The notes: generated by a model not told the origin, from the sequence alone. A stretch of 64,000 nt of DNA from Candidatus Margulisiibacteriota bacterium (GCA_041650635.1 JBAZKV010000004.1:31566-95565), one strand, 5' to 3'. Positions 15,400 through 24,422 are shown, numbered from the stretch's first letter. Translations and numbers: made by a program.

Positions 15400-17118
15400 C
15401 TATTTTGAATAACTTTCCTTGACCGCGAACCTTTTTATTTTTTTTGTTGCGGTCTTCGGCAGTTCGCCTTCGGCAATATAATATCTAGCAATTCTTTTGT
15501 GAGGAGTCAAGAGTTTTCCCCAGTTCTCAACCTCTTCTCCAATAACCGTCCTGACAGTTGAGTCGTTCAGCTCCAGCCCTCTTTTGGTGACCCAGTCGGC
15601 CATTTTGTCCATGTCCGGCACAATTGCGGCATGCACCTCTTCCATCCCCTGCCTTATACCGGACATTATCTTTGACCCGAATACGCAGATCTCTTTTATA
15701 AAAGGGCTTTTTGAGATAACGAATTCGACCTCATCGGGATAGACATTTTTGCCGGAACCCAGGACTATCAGGTCTTTTGACCGGCCGGTTATATAAAGAT
15801 TGCCTTTTGCGTCCAGCCTGCCCAAGTCCCCTGTGCGGAACCAGCCGTCCATGATGGCTTCTGAGGTGGCACCGGGATCATTGTAATAACCCTTCATTAT
15901 GTTGGGGCCTTTGGCCATTATCTCTCCTACGGCCTCGCGGTTGGGAGCGTGTATCTTGATATCTACTCCAGGAAGAGGCCTGCCCACCGATCCGAAAACA
16001 TTGTTGTCCATAGTGCAGGCTGCAAGTATAGGCGAAGTTTCTGTAAGCCCATAGCCCTGCAGTATGGTAAATCCCATCAGGTCAAATTCCTTTATGATCT
16101 TCGGGTCTAAAGGGGCGCCTCCGCTGACAAAGAACTTGATGTGGCCGCCGAACTTATTTTGAATGAAGCCAAACAAATGTTTGCCGATGTTAATGCGCAG
16201 AAATACTTTGAAATACATAGAAATACATAGAAATACCCGGAAGAGGACCCTGGCGGCAATGCCTTTTTCCTCGACTTGTCTTTTGATGCCGTCCAGAAAA
16301 AGCTTGTAAAGGAGGGGCACGCCGCAGATAAGCGTGACCTTTGTTTCCTGCATATTGTTAAGCAGGTGGTAGGATTTTAGGCTCTCCGCATAGGTTATAG
16401 AGGCTCCCTTGAAGATAGGACAGAACATTCCGGCAGTTGTTTCAAAAGTATGATAGTTGGGAAGGATGGAGAGGAAATTATCTCCGGGGCCGATCATATG
16501 AAACAGCGGGTCAATGCCGATGACATTTGACATTATGTTCTTGTGGCTCAGCATTACGCCCTTAGGATTTCCGGTGGTTCCAGAAGTATAGATGATGGCG
16601 GCGATGTCGTCGGGGGCAACGGCGGCAAGGGGCAGGGGGCAAGCTTGCGGCGAGCGGAGTCGAGCCGGGTCAAGGGGCAAGGTAAGGATTTTATCGATGT
16701 CTGCATCTAAGTTCACGGCCTTTTTAAGCAAAGGCAGGCGCGGTCTTAATTTTTCTATTTTTTGAGCCTGTTCTCCCGAGCAGAACACTATTTCCGACCC
16801 TGAATCCGACAAAAGGCTGAAAAGCTCTTCGCTTTCCAGTTTTGGGTCCAGAGGTACTATTATTGCCCCTATACTGGTAACGCCAAAATAGACCATCGGC
16901 CATTCGGGCCGGTTCTCCGAAAGCAGGGCGATACGGCCGCCGTGCTTTATCCCGGAATCAAAGAGGAAAGAACTTATCTTTTGCAGGGAGCCATAAAATT
17001 CCAGGTAGCTGATCTTTCTGTAATTTCCGCTAGGGTCTTTCATTTGCAGAGCCGTAAGGCCCCTGAATTTTTCAGCCGAAGCTTTAAGCATTTCAGGTAT
17101 GGTCGGGATGTTGTCCAT
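15400..17118 (-). CDS. Long-chain acyl-CoA / acyl-ACP synthetase (AMP-forming)
   Basis: ANL-superfamily enzyme, 572 aa, that adenylates fatty acids and transfers them to CoA or, given the neighbouring ACP gene, to the carrier protein. Motifs are IIYTSGTTGNPKG (A3) near residue 178, GYGLTETSP (A5), WFRTGDLG (A7), and GRSKDLIVLGSGKNVYPDE (A8). ATG 17118 fits the family start and lies 7 nt after a TATAAT, so the transcript may be leaderless. Two oddities lie inside: a Pro/Leu/Ala-rich stretch just before A3, encoded by a repeat-like GC-rich insertion, and a 10-bp tandem repeat. Confidence 0.9.
   Translation of the reverse strand: MDNIPTIPEMLKASAEKFRGLTALQMKDPSGNYRKISYLEFYGSLQKISSFLFDSGIKHGGRIALLSENRPEWPMVYFGVTSIGAIIVPLDPKLESEELFSLLSDSGSEIVFCSGEQAQKIEKLRPRLPLLKKAVNLDADIDKILTLPLDPARLRSPQACPLPLAAVAPDDIAAIIYTSGTTGNPKGVMLSHKNIMSNVIGIDPLFHMIGPGDNFLSILPNYHTFETTAGMFCPIFKGASITYAESLKSYHLLNNMQETKVTLICGVPLLYKLFLDGIKRQVEEKGIAARVLFRVFLCISMYFKVFLRINIGKHLFGFIQNKFGGHIKFFVSGGAPLDPKIIKEFDLMGFTILQGYGLTETSPILAACTMDNNVFGSVGRPLPGVDIKIHAPNREAVGEIMAKGPNIMKGYYNDPGATSEAIMDGWFRTGDLGRLDAKGNLYITGRSKDLIVLGSGKNVYPDEVEFVISKSPFIKEICVFGSKIMSGIRQGMEEVHAAIVPDMDKMADWVTKRGLELNDSTVRTVIGEEVENWGKLLTPHKRIARYYIAEGELPKTATKKIKRFAVKESYSK
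16210..16235. repeat. 10-bp tandem repeat inside the synthetase gene
   Basis: GAAATACATA is repeated twice and followed by a partial third copy. It codes for part of a hydrophobic segment (LCISMYFKVFLR) and keeps the frame only because the flanking context does. Probably slippage-prone. Confidence 0.7.
16617..16690. repeat. GC-rich repeat-like insertion in the synthetase gene
   Basis: A stretch with repeated GGGGCAAG-type blocks and the core GAGCGGAGTCGAGCCG, similar to the intergenic element at 41038-41076. It encodes about 24 residues (DPARLRSPQACPLPLAAVA region) just before the A3 motif, where relatives have a short linker. Interpreted as an in-frame insertion. Confidence 0.45.
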
Positions 17119-17125
17119 GACCAGC

Positions 17126-17131
17126 ATTATA
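17126..17131 (-). promoter_or_regulatory. -10 box of the acyl synthetase operon
   Basis: TATAAT on the minus strand ends 7 nt before ATG 17118, which suggests a leaderless mRNA. No TG extension. Confidence 0.55.
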
Positions 17132-17198
17132 TAGGCAAAATGAAATCCGGGCAAGAGAATGTCGACAAAGAAACGGTATGCGTTACATAATCAGTATA

Positions 17199-17918
17199 AT
17201 GAGGGACCGCCGGCAAGCAGCGATCACGAGGCAAAGACACGAGCTGCGCAGCGCCTTTGAGTCTGAAGACCCGCGTCTGGCAGGGGACCTGCTTTCGGGG
17301 AGGCTGTCCGGGAGTGTTTTGCGCGACAGGGAGCTTGCGGGAATCGCTCTTAAATTCTTTTTTGAACATCGCAAAAGGGATAATGCAGGAAGGGTCATAA
17401 GCCTGCTGCCGGACGAACTGCTTCATTCTTTTGTCGGTACTTTTGACACAACAAAATATGTGTTCGGCGTGATCGGATGGAGGCCGTATGTTCATCTTAG
17501 AGAATCCTGGGGGCTTATATCCAGGATCTTCAGGCATTACGGTTGCGATAAGAACTGGGATGCCGTCCTGGAAGGTTATGTGTCTTCTACCGTGCCTTTC
17601 GGGCTCAAAGTCTGCGGCTGCAGAGAACTGCCCTCGGGGTTAAGAAACGAATTGTTCCAAAGAATGGACAAAAACAATATTCTTGAGGCCATGGGTTCCC
17701 TTAATGTTCATAATCTTGAAAAAGCAGCCGTTCTGGGACTTCCCTGCATCGGGGAAGAGTTTGCTGCAAAGGCGCTTGAGGGGATCGGGTGGCAAAGAAC
17801 AGGCTTTCATGTGCGGGAAGCCATCAGTGTTGCAGAAATGCTCCCGGATCATCTTTTGGAAAGTCCGCAAGTAGGGGCGGTACTCGAAAGGGCTTCGAGG
17901 GTTTTGGCCGAGCGCTGA
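17199..17918 (+). CDS. Unrecognised helical protein, 239 aa
   Basis: No family recognised. The sequence is predicted to be largely alpha-helical, Arg/Leu rich, without signal peptide or membrane helices. The pattern of short amphipathic helices (RDNAGRVISLLPDELLHSF, LVRNELFQRM-like, AAKALEGIGW) could be HEAT-like, but no repeat is convincing. ATG 17199 lies 7 nt after a CATAAT; an upstream ATG at 17178 would start before it. It is divergent from the acyl synthetase and convergent with nadE, with stops 1 bp apart. Confidence 0.5.
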   Translation: MRDRRQAAITRQRHELRSAFESEDPRLAGDLLSGRLSGSVLRDRELAGIALKFFFEHRKRDNAGRVISLLPDELLHSFVGTFDTTKYVFGVIGWRPYVHLRESWGLISRIFRHYGCDKNWDAVLEGYVSSTVPFGLKVCGCRELPSGLRNELFQRMDKNNILEAMGSLNVHNLEKAAVLGLPCIGEEFAAKALEGIGWQRTGFHVREAISVAEMLPDHLLESPQVGAVLERASRVLAER

Positions 17919-17919
17919 G

Positions 17920-19623
17920 CTAAACTTTGTTATACCCGTTAGTTATCGGCATCCTGCGGTCCTTGCCGAAAGCTTTTGGGGTTATCTTGATCCCCGGTGC
18001 CGACTGCCGGCGTTTGTATTCGCTGCGGTCGATCATGGATATAGTATGTTTCACGATTGGTTGGGGCAGACGGCCGTCTGCCCTTACAATCTCCTCGATG
18101 CCCATGTCTTTTTCCACATACCCCTCGATTATCCTGTCCAGCACATCATAGGGAGGCAGCGTGTCCTGGTCTTTTTGATCCGGTTTTAACTCTGCGGTTG
18201 GAGGCCTGTTTATAATGCTTTCCGGTATCACCTTTCCCACGGAATTCCTGTAATTAACAAGCTCATAGACCAGCGTTTTTGGCACATCTTTTATTACAGA
18301 AAGCCCTCCGCACATGTCCCCGTATAACGTCGAATATCCTGTGCTGACCTCGCTCTTATTGCCTGTTGCAAGCACCAGATATCCGAATTTGTTCGAGAAG
18401 GCCATGAGCAGGCTGCCCCTTATCCTGGCCTGGAGGTTCTCTTCCGCTATATTGGCCTGTGTGCCGGAAAAGGGGCCTGCCAGCGACTTCATAAATTGCG
18501 CAAAAATATCTGAGATCGGCAATTCAAGGCATTCTATCCCAAGGTTCTTTGCCACTGCAAAAGCGTCTTCTCCGCTCTGCTGTGAGGTGTATTGCGACGG
18601 CATGAATACGGCTTTTACATTATCGCTTCCCAGTGCGTCCTTTGAGACGGCGGCAACCAGAGCAGAATCAATACCTCCGGAAAGGCCAAGGACCACTTTC
18701 TTGAAGCCGTTCTTTTTGACATAATCGCGGAGTCCGAGCCACAGCGCTTTATAGACCTCCGCTGTCCTTGGAAGCGGTTCCGGGTTGGAAACTTTTATGC
18801 TGGTCTTGAGAGGGAAGTTCTTGCTTTTGATCCCAACAATTTTTATTCCGGAGCCCCTCCTTGTCTTATTGTCCGAAGCTTCTATATCATAAACAAGGAT
18901 GTCTTCCTCGAACTGTCTGCCTCTTGAGACCACTTTGCCTTTTCTGTCCAAAATAAAGGAATGTCCGTCAAAAACAAGTTCGTCCTGGCCCCCGACAAGA
19001 TTGAGATAAGCAAAACAATTCCCCGTTTTTACTGAAAGCTGTTTTGCTGCTTTTTCGCGTTCCGACCATTTTCCGACAGAATAGGGGGAAGCGTTTATGG
19101 ACAATAAGAGGTCCGCTCCGGATGATGCCAGCTTTTTGGCCGGACCTTTCTCGTCCCAGAGGTCTTCACAGATAAGAAGCCCAAAAGAAAATCCGTCAAG
19201 TTCTATTATGCAGGAAGCTTTCCCTTGGGAAAAATAGCGCTTTTCGTCAAAAACGCCGTAATTTGGCAGGCAGATCTTATCATAGACCGCAACCACCTTT
19301 CTGTTGTGTACAACAGCAGCCGAGTTAAACAGCTTCCCGTTCCGGTGATCGACAAACCCCACAACTGCGGTTATCTTTTCGCATTTGGACGATATGTCTT
19401 TGAGGGCCTTAAGATTGTCATCGACAAAGCCCTTTTTTAGCAGCAGGTCTTCGGGAGGGTACCCTGTTACGGCAAGTTCGGGAAATACCGCAAGATCGCA
19501 GCCTTCCTCCCTGCATTTTTCAAGATTCGCACCGATCTTGTCCCTGTTGCTGTCGATGCCGCCGGCCAGGGCGTTCATCTGACAAAGGGCTATCCTTATT
19601 TTTTTTCTGCTGTCTTTTTTCAT
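17920..19623 (-). CDS. nadE: Glutamine-dependent NAD+ synthetase
   Basis: Last step of NAD synthesis, 567 aa. The N-terminal nitrilase-like glutaminase domain (about residues 1-260) has the Glu in FPELAVTGYPPED, the Lys in KICLPNYGVFDE and the nucleophile Cys in LLICEDLWDE. The C-terminal synthetase domain has the ATP pyrophosphatase loop LGLSGGIDSAL near residue 308 and PTAELKPDQKDQD. Ammonia made in the first domain is channelled to the second. It is divergent from the radical SAM gene, with only 30 bp between start codons. Confidence 0.96.
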   Translation of the reverse strand: MKKDSRKKIRIALCQMNALAGGIDSNRDKIGANLEKCREEGCDLAVFPELAVTGYPPEDLLLKKGFVDDNLKALKDISSKCEKITAVVGFVDHRNGKLFNSAAVVHNRKVVAVYDKICLPNYGVFDEKRYFSQGKASCIIELDGFSFGLLICEDLWDEKGPAKKLASSGADLLLSINASPYSVGKWSEREKAAKQLSVKTGNCFAYLNLVGGQDELVFDGHSFILDRKGKVVSRGRQFEEDILVYDIEASDNKTRRGSGIKIVGIKSKNFPLKTSIKVSNPEPLPRTAEVYKALWLGLRDYVKKNGFKKVVLGLSGGIDSALVAAVSKDALGSDNVKAVFMPSQYTSQQSGEDAFAVAKNLGIECLELPISDIFAQFMKSLAGPFSGTQANIAEENLQARIRGSLLMAFSNKFGYLVLATGNKSEVSTGYSTLYGDMCGGLSVIKDVPKTLVYELVNYRNSVGKVIPESIINRPPTAELKPDQKDQDTLPPYDVLDRIIEGYVEKDMGIEEIVRADGRLPQPIVKHTISMIDRSEYKRRQSAPGIKITPKAFGKDRRMPITNGYNKV

Positions 19624-19633
19624 GTCTTGCGGT

Positions 19634-19642
19634 TGATATAAT
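19634..19642 (+). promoter_or_regulatory. Extended -10 promoter of the radical SAM gene
   Basis: TGaTATAAT, 11 nt before the GTG start. It fills most of the 30-bp gap to nadE, whose own -10 (about TATATC on the minus strand) must overlap it. The leader would be about 5 nt. Confidence 0.55.
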
Positions 19643-19653
19643 GATATACAACA

Positions 19654-20604
19654 GTGGAGTCAAAAGCAAACCTGATAAAGAGGCGGCTGAAGGAAGCAAA
19701 CGGCATCTTGGCTTCCTGCCGTCTTTGCGGGCACCGGTGCGGGGTCAACAGGCTTAAAGGAGAGATAGGAAAATGCGGGGCCGCACCCGATATTGAAGTT
19801 GCTTCTTATTGCCCTCATCACGGCGAAGAGCCGTTCCTATCCGGGGAAAAAGGTTCCGGGACAGTATTTTTTTCAAAATGCACTATGAAGTGTGTTTATT
19901 GCCAGAACTGGGAGATATCGCAGGGCGGCAATCATATTGTAGGGGCAGGTCGCGACCTGCCCCTACATGAAATCATGTTAAACCTCCAATCCCAAGGTTG
20001 CCACAATATTAACCTTGTTACCCCAACCCATTTTATGCCGCAGATACTGCAGGAGTTAAAGATCGCTTTTGAAAAAGGTTTAGAGATCCCGATCGTTTAT
20101 AATACCAACGGATATGACAGTCTTGAGCTGTTGAAAATCCTTGACGGGATAATTGATGTATATATGCCCGACTTTAAATATTATGACGATGAAAAAGCAG
20201 CGAAATATTCGAATGCGGAGAACTATGTTGAGACAGCAAAGGCCGGTATCAAGGAAATGTTCAGACAGGTCGGGAATTTGAGATTTGATGAAAATGAAAT
20301 TGCAGTAAGAGGACTTCTTGTGCGGCATCTGGTCCTGCCGAACGGGATATCGGACAGCAAGAAAGCCGTCAAATACTTATCCACAATATCCAGGGAGTTG
20401 TGGATAAGTATAATGAGCCAGTATAGCCCTCAAAACAGAGCGGGAGAGTACGAAGAACTTAACAGACCTCTGCATCCGGAAGAATACTGGGAGGCGGTAA
20501 AAGCGGCACAGGACCTGAAAATGGAGAACTATCTAATTCAGGAATTGGAGTCAAGAAAAGAATTGCTTCCCGACTTTAAGAGGGAAAATCCCTTTCTTCC
20601 ATAG
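19654..20604 (+). CDS. Radical SAM protein, PflA-like (COG1313 type)
   Basis: Cytoplasmic radical SAM enzyme, 316 aa. An N-terminal cysteine set (CRLCGHRC, then CGAAP) precedes the [4Fe-4S]/SAM motif CTMKCVYCQN near residues 75-84, and ISQGG follows as in pyruvate-formate-lyase-activating-like proteins. The family is often found beside AMMECR1 and MEMO genes, which are not seen here, so its substrate is unknown. The GTG start is set by the promoter position and the frame. A perfect 30-bp palindrome inside the gene (19938-19967) codes for about ten extra residues in frame. Confidence 0.88.
   Translation: MESKANLIKRRLKEANGILASCRLCGHRCGVNRLKGEIGKCGAAPDIEVASYCPHHGEEPFLSGEKGSGTVFFSKCTMKCVYCQNWEISQGGNHIVGAGRDLPLHEIMLNLQSQGCHNINLVTPTHFMPQILQELKIAFEKGLEIPIVYNTNGYDSLELLKILDGIIDVYMPDFKYYDDEKAAKYSNAENYVETAKAGIKEMFRQVGNLRFDENEIAVRGLLVRHLVLPNGISDSKKAVKYLSTISRELWISIMSQYSPQNRAGEYEELNRPLHPEEYWEAVKAAQDLKMENYLIQELESRKELLPDFKRENPFLP
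19938..19967. repeat. Perfect 30-bp palindrome inserted in the radical SAM gene
   Basis: TGTAGGGGCAGGTCG followed directly by its reverse complement. It keeps the reading frame (30 bp = 10 codons, VGAGRDLPL region) and sits where relatives have a short surface segment after the SAM cluster. Interpreted as a mobile palindromic element. Confidence 0.85.
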
Positions 20605-20779
20605 TGATCGCTTTTGAAGGGCAGAGCCTGGCGCAGCCGCCGAGTCCGTCGCACTTTACCAGTTCATCAATAGATGCCGTGCCGTCCTTTATCTTGATGA
20701 TCTTTGGCGGGCACATATCCGCGCAGATGCCGCAGCCCGTGCATTTTGAGGGCTCTATTATGGCCACCAGTTTTCTCAT
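20576..20779 (-). CDS. 2[4Fe-4S] ferredoxin
   Basis: Small electron carrier, 67 aa. Two cluster motifs are CTGCGICADMCP near residue 13 and CDGLGGCARLCP near residue 43. The second has an extra residue between the first two cysteines (CxxxxCxxxCP form rather than CxxCxxCxxxCP), with only three clear cysteines nearby, so one cluster may be altered or of [3Fe-4S] type. Its 3' end overlaps the tail of the radical SAM gene by 29 bp in antisense. It could feed electrons to the hydrogenase or the radical SAM enzyme. Confidence 0.85.
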   Translation of the reverse strand: MRKLVAIIEPSKCTGCGICADMCPPKIIKIKDGTASIDELVKCDGLGGCARLCPSKAITMEERDFPS

Positions 20780-20803
20780 ATATTTATTTTACCATCGAAC
20801 GGG

Positions 20804-20811
20804 TGTATAAT
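20804..20811 (+). promoter_or_regulatory. -10 promoter of the pfkA operon
   Basis: TGTATAAT ends 10 nt before ATG 20822. The leader would be about 4 nt with no ribosome site. Confidence 0.55.
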
Positions 20812-20821
20812 TATTTTCAAT

Positions 20822-21790
20822 ATGAAGATAAAGAAAATAGCGGTGTTAACCACGGGCGGAGATGCTCCCGGCATGAATGCTGCCATCCGGGCTGTAGTGA
20901 GAACGGCGGTTTACAACGGTCTTAAGGTAATGGGAGTGGAGCGTGGTTATGCCGGCCTGATAGACGGTGAAATAAGAGAGCTCGAAGTTAATTCGGTCAG
21001 CGGCATAATCAACAGGGGAGGCACGATTCTTCATACTGTAAGGTGTCCTGAGTTCAGGAAAAGGTCGGCCAGACGCAGGGCCGTTGAACACATAAGGACC
21101 AACGGGATAGATGCTCTGGTAATAATAGGCGGCGACGGTTCTCTTAATGCTTCGGTATCCCTGTACAGGGACTTCAAAGTTCCCTGTGTCGTGATACCGG
21201 CAACCATAGACAATGATCTTCCAAAAACGGACTATACAATAGGTTTTGATACTGCAGTGAATACCGCGGTCGAAGCTATCGACAAGATACGTGATACCGC
21301 CACATCCCACGAGAGGATATTCATAGTTGAGGTAATGGGAAGGGAACACGGATTCATAGCTTTGGAAGTCGGGCTTGTATCAGGAGCCGAGGTGGTGCTT
21401 ATCCCTGAGGCCAAATATTCGGCCGCTTCAGTGATAAAAGAGATAGAAAAAGGGCACAAAAGAGGCAAGTGCAGCAGCATTATTGTAAAAGCCGAAGGCG
21501 CGGGAAATGAAGCCAAACTGGCGCAGGAGATAAGGGACAAGACCTGCCTTGATGTCAGGATAGCGGTGCTGGGCCATATGCAGAGAGGCGGAGCCCCGAC
21601 GGCCTTTAGCAGGCAGCTGGCGTGCAGATTTGGCGCGCACGCAGTGGAGCTTTTGCTCGAGGGGAAATTCAACCGCATGGTGTCCATAACCTGCCACAGC
21701 ATTACTTCTTTCCCAATAGACGAAGTGTTGAGGTCCAAAAAAGAGATAGACCTTGAAAGCTACCGTCTGACCAAGATACTGGCGATATAG
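20822..21790 (+). CDS. pfkA: ATP-dependent 6-phosphofructokinase
   Basis: Phosphorylates fructose 6-phosphate, 322 aa. Visible motifs are TTGGDAPGMNAAIRAV at the N-terminus, GGDGSLNA near residue 102 and PATIDNDLP near residue 125 with the catalytic Asp, followed by the VMGREHGF substrate loop. Gly rather than Asp in GGDGS, and no Lys before TIDND, point to ATP rather than pyrophosphate as donor. First gene of a tight operon with a DUF1805 protein (2 bp gap) and an EamA protein. Confidence 0.96.
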   Translation: MKIKKIAVLTTGGDAPGMNAAIRAVVRTAVYNGLKVMGVERGYAGLIDGEIRELEVNSVSGIINRGGTILHTVRCPEFRKRSARRRAVEHIRTNGIDALVIIGGDGSLNASVSLYRDFKVPCVVIPATIDNDLPKTDYTIGFDTAVNTAVEAIDKIRDTATSHERIFIVEVMGREHGFIALEVGLVSGAEVVLIPEAKYSAASVIKEIEKGHKRGKCSSIIVKAEGAGNEAKLAQEIRDKTCLDVRIAVLGHMQRGGAPTAFSRQLACRFGAHAVELLLEGKFNRMVSITCHSITSFPIDEVLRSKKEIDLESYRLTKILAI

Positions 21791-21792
21791 CA

Positions 21793-22083
21793 GTGCAGGA
21801 CATAAAACTATCAAACAAGACCGCGCAGGGCGATGTTGTACCTCTTTTTGGCGTGACCATGGTCTATGCAAAGACGGACAAAGGCTTTGTGGGCTGCGGA
21901 CTGTTCGATGTCAATGTTTTTGACAAATTCGGCTGTCCCGCGGCCAAAGTAAGATCCCCCAAAGGACCCATAACGGATATGCAGGGGCTCCTTGACTCGC
22001 CGGTGGTGGAGGCCAATTCCTGCGCAAAGGCGGGGGGCCTTCAAGAAGGCATGACTGGCAGGGATGCCCTTGAAAAATTATGA
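21793..22083 (+). CDS. DUF1805 family protein
   Basis: A 96-aa cytoplasmic protein of the DUF1805 family. It has the typical strand KGFVGCGLFDVNVFDKFGCPAA and the conserved end GLQEGMTGRDALEKL. GTG start, 2 bp after pfkA; its stop overlaps the next ATG (ATGA). The biochemical role of DUF1805 is not known to me. Its place between phosphofructokinase and a permease does not settle it. Confidence 0.75.
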   Translation: MQDIKLSNKTAQGDVVPLFGVTMVYAKTDKGFVGCGLFDVNVFDKFGCPAAKVRSPKGPITDMQGLLDSPVVEANSCAKAGGLQEGMTGRDALEKL

Positions 22084-22496
22084 ATTATTACTGGCTTGCC
22101 GTTCTTACTTCGGTCATCTGGGGCATTGCGCCTATACTAGAAAAGCTTGGCCTTTCCAGGGTTGAGCCGCTGACCGGATTGTTTTACAGGAGCCTGGCGG
22201 TACTTCTCGGGCTTATATTCCTTGGTTTCTTTATGATCAAGCCTCATGAACTGCGGAGTGCGGACCTTAGATCGATCGGCCTCATAATGGCAGGCGGTTT
22301 TCTGGCAAGCTTTGTTGCCCAGGTGCTTTTCTACCACAGCCTTAAGATCGGGGATGTGTCAAAAGTCGTTCCTATTTCCGGCAGCTATCCACTGGTCGCC
22401 TTTATTCTGGGCGTCATCCTCCTTGGGGAAGCGATCACCCCAGCCAAGATAGCAGGCTGCCTGTGCGTGATACTCGGGATATGGCTGCTGAAGTAA
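22080..22496 (+). CDS. EamA-family permease, single-domain
   Basis: A 138-aa membrane protein with one EamA domain of about four to five helices (WLAVLTSVIWGIAPILEKLGL at the start, IVPISGSYPLVAFILGVILLGE-like core, final GCLCVILGIWLLK). Full EamA transporters have two such domains, so this one should act as a dimer, as in SMR-like half-size drug/metabolite transporters. Overlaps DUF1805 by 4 bp. Substrate unknown. Confidence 0.82.
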   Translation: MNYYWLAVLTSVIWGIAPILEKLGLSRVEPLTGLFYRSLAVLLGLIFLGFFMIKPHELRSADLRSIGLIMAGGFLASFVAQVLFYHSLKIGDVSKVVPISGSYPLVAFILGVILLGEAITPAKIAGCLCVILGIWLLK

Positions 22497-22579
22497 AGGT
22501 CATATACACCTCAGAACCTGTTAATGCCAGTTTGTTGGAATGGCTGGCAGGAAGATCTTCGTAATTCTTTTGTGCCGGG

Positions 22580-24388
22580 ATGAAATCCGGCCGCATTTTT
22601 ATAGAGAAACCATTGATGGACATACTGGCAACAAAAGTAGGCCCTGGCAGGGCGATAGGTCCTTACCGGGCAGCTATCACCGATATTAGGCGGCAAAACG
22701 GCAGCATAGTCTTTTCGGTTGATCTCCAAGGAATAGGGGTCAGAGATATCTTTGGTTATAAAGTCAAGGGGATCCCCGTCAAGACCGAGCTTAGGGATAG
22801 GGTGCTCGGCAGGATCAAAAGGGCCGAGTTTAGAGGGCTTGAAAGCGCCCCGCGTATTTTTAGTGAATTTTTTGCGGAGTGGAAGAGCACAGCGGTGGAT
22901 GCGGACTACTATGTTATCCGTAATGATCCTCTTATCTGGGGACTGGCCGGCCTGGTCGGCAGTGAAAAAGTGGCGCTGGTGAGCAAGTCGATCCTTTTTG
23001 GGCCTTCGACGGCGGAAAAACTCATAGGGATATTCCATGAAGACGCGGAGCTTTTTGCCATGATGAGATGGAGTGGCGGTACAAGCTGCGCGGACCGGGC
23101 GGAAGACTTTTTGGAAGACACATATCATGATCCCGGCATAATTCTTACCGACGACCTTGGGCGCCCTGTTTCAACTGATGCACGGGTCGATACCCATGTT
23201 TTTTTAAGAGGAGCGGGATGGAAAACCAGGGGGCTCCAGCCGGCAATGTTCAACATCTTCAAATACTCGGAACCCTTTGACCCGGAGCAATTTGCAGAGG
23301 ATTTTATTGGGGAGCTTGCGTACGAGTACCGTTTAAGTAACACAGAAGCCCTCCCCGACCAGACAGAAAAACTGATCAGGCTCAACGCGGGAACCTTACT
23401 GGGCCAGCATGCTTTGCACGATGTGCTGAATAGAGGAATGCTGTTCTTTGGCCTTCAAGACTGGATGGACCCGGCGGCAAACTACGCCCTGTCCCGCAAA
23501 ATAGCACGAATGTCGCTTTCTACTCAAGAGGATTTTGAAGAAACCTCCGGCTCCAAGCTGTTTCTCCCGATACAGCCCATGGAAGGCGGCCGCAAGTTTT
23601 GGATGATGAGCCTGCTTAATGAAGGTCGCCTTGCCGAAGGCGAAGGAACAGAAGCGAGATGTTTTTTAATGGAGCGCTTGAGCGGGGAACATGTTGTGGT
23701 TAAGGCCTATCATCCCCAGGCGCCCCAGGTGCTTAGCGATGAGGAGCTTGATGTCCGGGCAGGATTGATAAGGAGGCTTTCGGGCATCCGGGTCCCGGGA
23801 GCAAGATATGCGAGGATATATTCAAGGTCCATTCCGGACAGCAAAAGAAGGCTCCATTTTTACTGCTACGAATACATCGACAGGATGTACCTTCCTTCCG
23901 AAGCAGGGGCCAAAATGACGCCGGAAGAAGGCAGGCACAAGAACAGCAGGGCGATAGCGCTTTTGCACCTTACCCATATGCAGGATTTTGTGCACGGGGA
24001 CCCGACTTCTAAGAACATAATACTATCAAAGAGCGGAGAAGTTGTGTTCATTGATTATGAGACCAGGGCAATGGATCTGCAGAAGTTCGCTCCTGATGTT
24101 AGGTTCCGGCTCATCCTTAAGAACTGGGCGCTTTTTTGGAACGAGGCGTGCCTCGAATGTCCCGGGCTAGAAAACGATCTGGCCTTAAGGGAAGTGCTTT
24201 CCAGGGCGGTTAGGGAAGAAGCTAGAAGACTATTAGGGGAAGCCGTTAGGGATATGGATGATCATGGTGTTATCGGCTCTGTCAGAGGCCAGCTCGAGAT
24301 CATTGCTCATGACATGAACCGTATTCTAAAGGGCGGAGCGGTTATAATTAACCTTGCCGATGATCTTTCAGGAACGCTGCGTCCCTAA
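22580..24388 (+). CDS. Orphan protein with C-terminal kinase-like (APH/ABC1-type) domain
   Basis: A 602-aa protein. The C-terminal third has a phosphotransferase catalytic loop HGDPTSKNIIL near residue 472 and a metal-binding FIDYET near residue 491. This matches the HGDxxxxN...D pattern of aminoglycoside-kinase/Bud32-like folds. The probable ATP lysine is in HVVVKAYHP near residue 375. The first 330 residues match nothing I know. There is no membrane helix. The start could be ATG 22580 or ATG 22616; neither has a strong ribosome site. It is monocistronic between EamA and a flavin reductase. Confidence 0.6.
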   Translation: MKSGRIFIEKPLMDILATKVGPGRAIGPYRAAITDIRRQNGSIVFSVDLQGIGVRDIFGYKVKGIPVKTELRDRVLGRIKRAEFRGLESAPRIFSEFFAEWKSTAVDADYYVIRNDPLIWGLAGLVGSEKVALVSKSILFGPSTAEKLIGIFHEDAELFAMMRWSGGTSCADRAEDFLEDTYHDPGIILTDDLGRPVSTDARVDTHVFLRGAGWKTRGLQPAMFNIFKYSEPFDPEQFAEDFIGELAYEYRLSNTEALPDQTEKLIRLNAGTLLGQHALHDVLNRGMLFFGLQDWMDPAANYALSRKIARMSLSTQEDFEETSGSKLFLPIQPMEGGRKFWMMSLLNEGRLAEGEGTEARCFLMERLSGEHVVVKAYHPQAPQVLSDEELDVRAGLIRRLSGIRVPGARYARIYSRSIPDSKRRLHFYCYEYIDRMYLPSEAGAKMTPEEGRHKNSRAIALLHLTHMQDFVHGDPTSKNIILSKSGEVVFIDYETRAMDLQKFAPDVRFRLILKNWALFWNEACLECPGLENDLALREVLSRAVREEARRLLGEAVRDMDDHGVIGSVRGQLEIIAHDMNRILKGGAVIINLADDLSGTLRP

Positions 24389-24399
24389 CTGCCCTCTCA

Positions 24400-24408
24400 T
24401 GGTATAAT
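24400..24408 (+). promoter_or_regulatory. Extended -10 promoter of the flavin reductase gene
   Basis: TGgTATAAT, 14 nt before ATG 24423; the leader would be about 8 nt without a ribosome site. Confidence 0.55.
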
Positions 24409-24422
24409 TATTTCAATCTTGT

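Noticed and set aside
16210..16235. Tandem GAAATACATA units as a possible CRISPR or satellite
   Set aside because: Too short, no spacers, lies within the acyl synthetase reading frame. I saw no CRISPR array anywhere in the window.
17195..17200. TATAAT overlapping the ATG at 17199 as promoter
   Set aside because: A transcript from it would begin inside the gene after the start codon; the CATAAT at 17186-17191 fits better.
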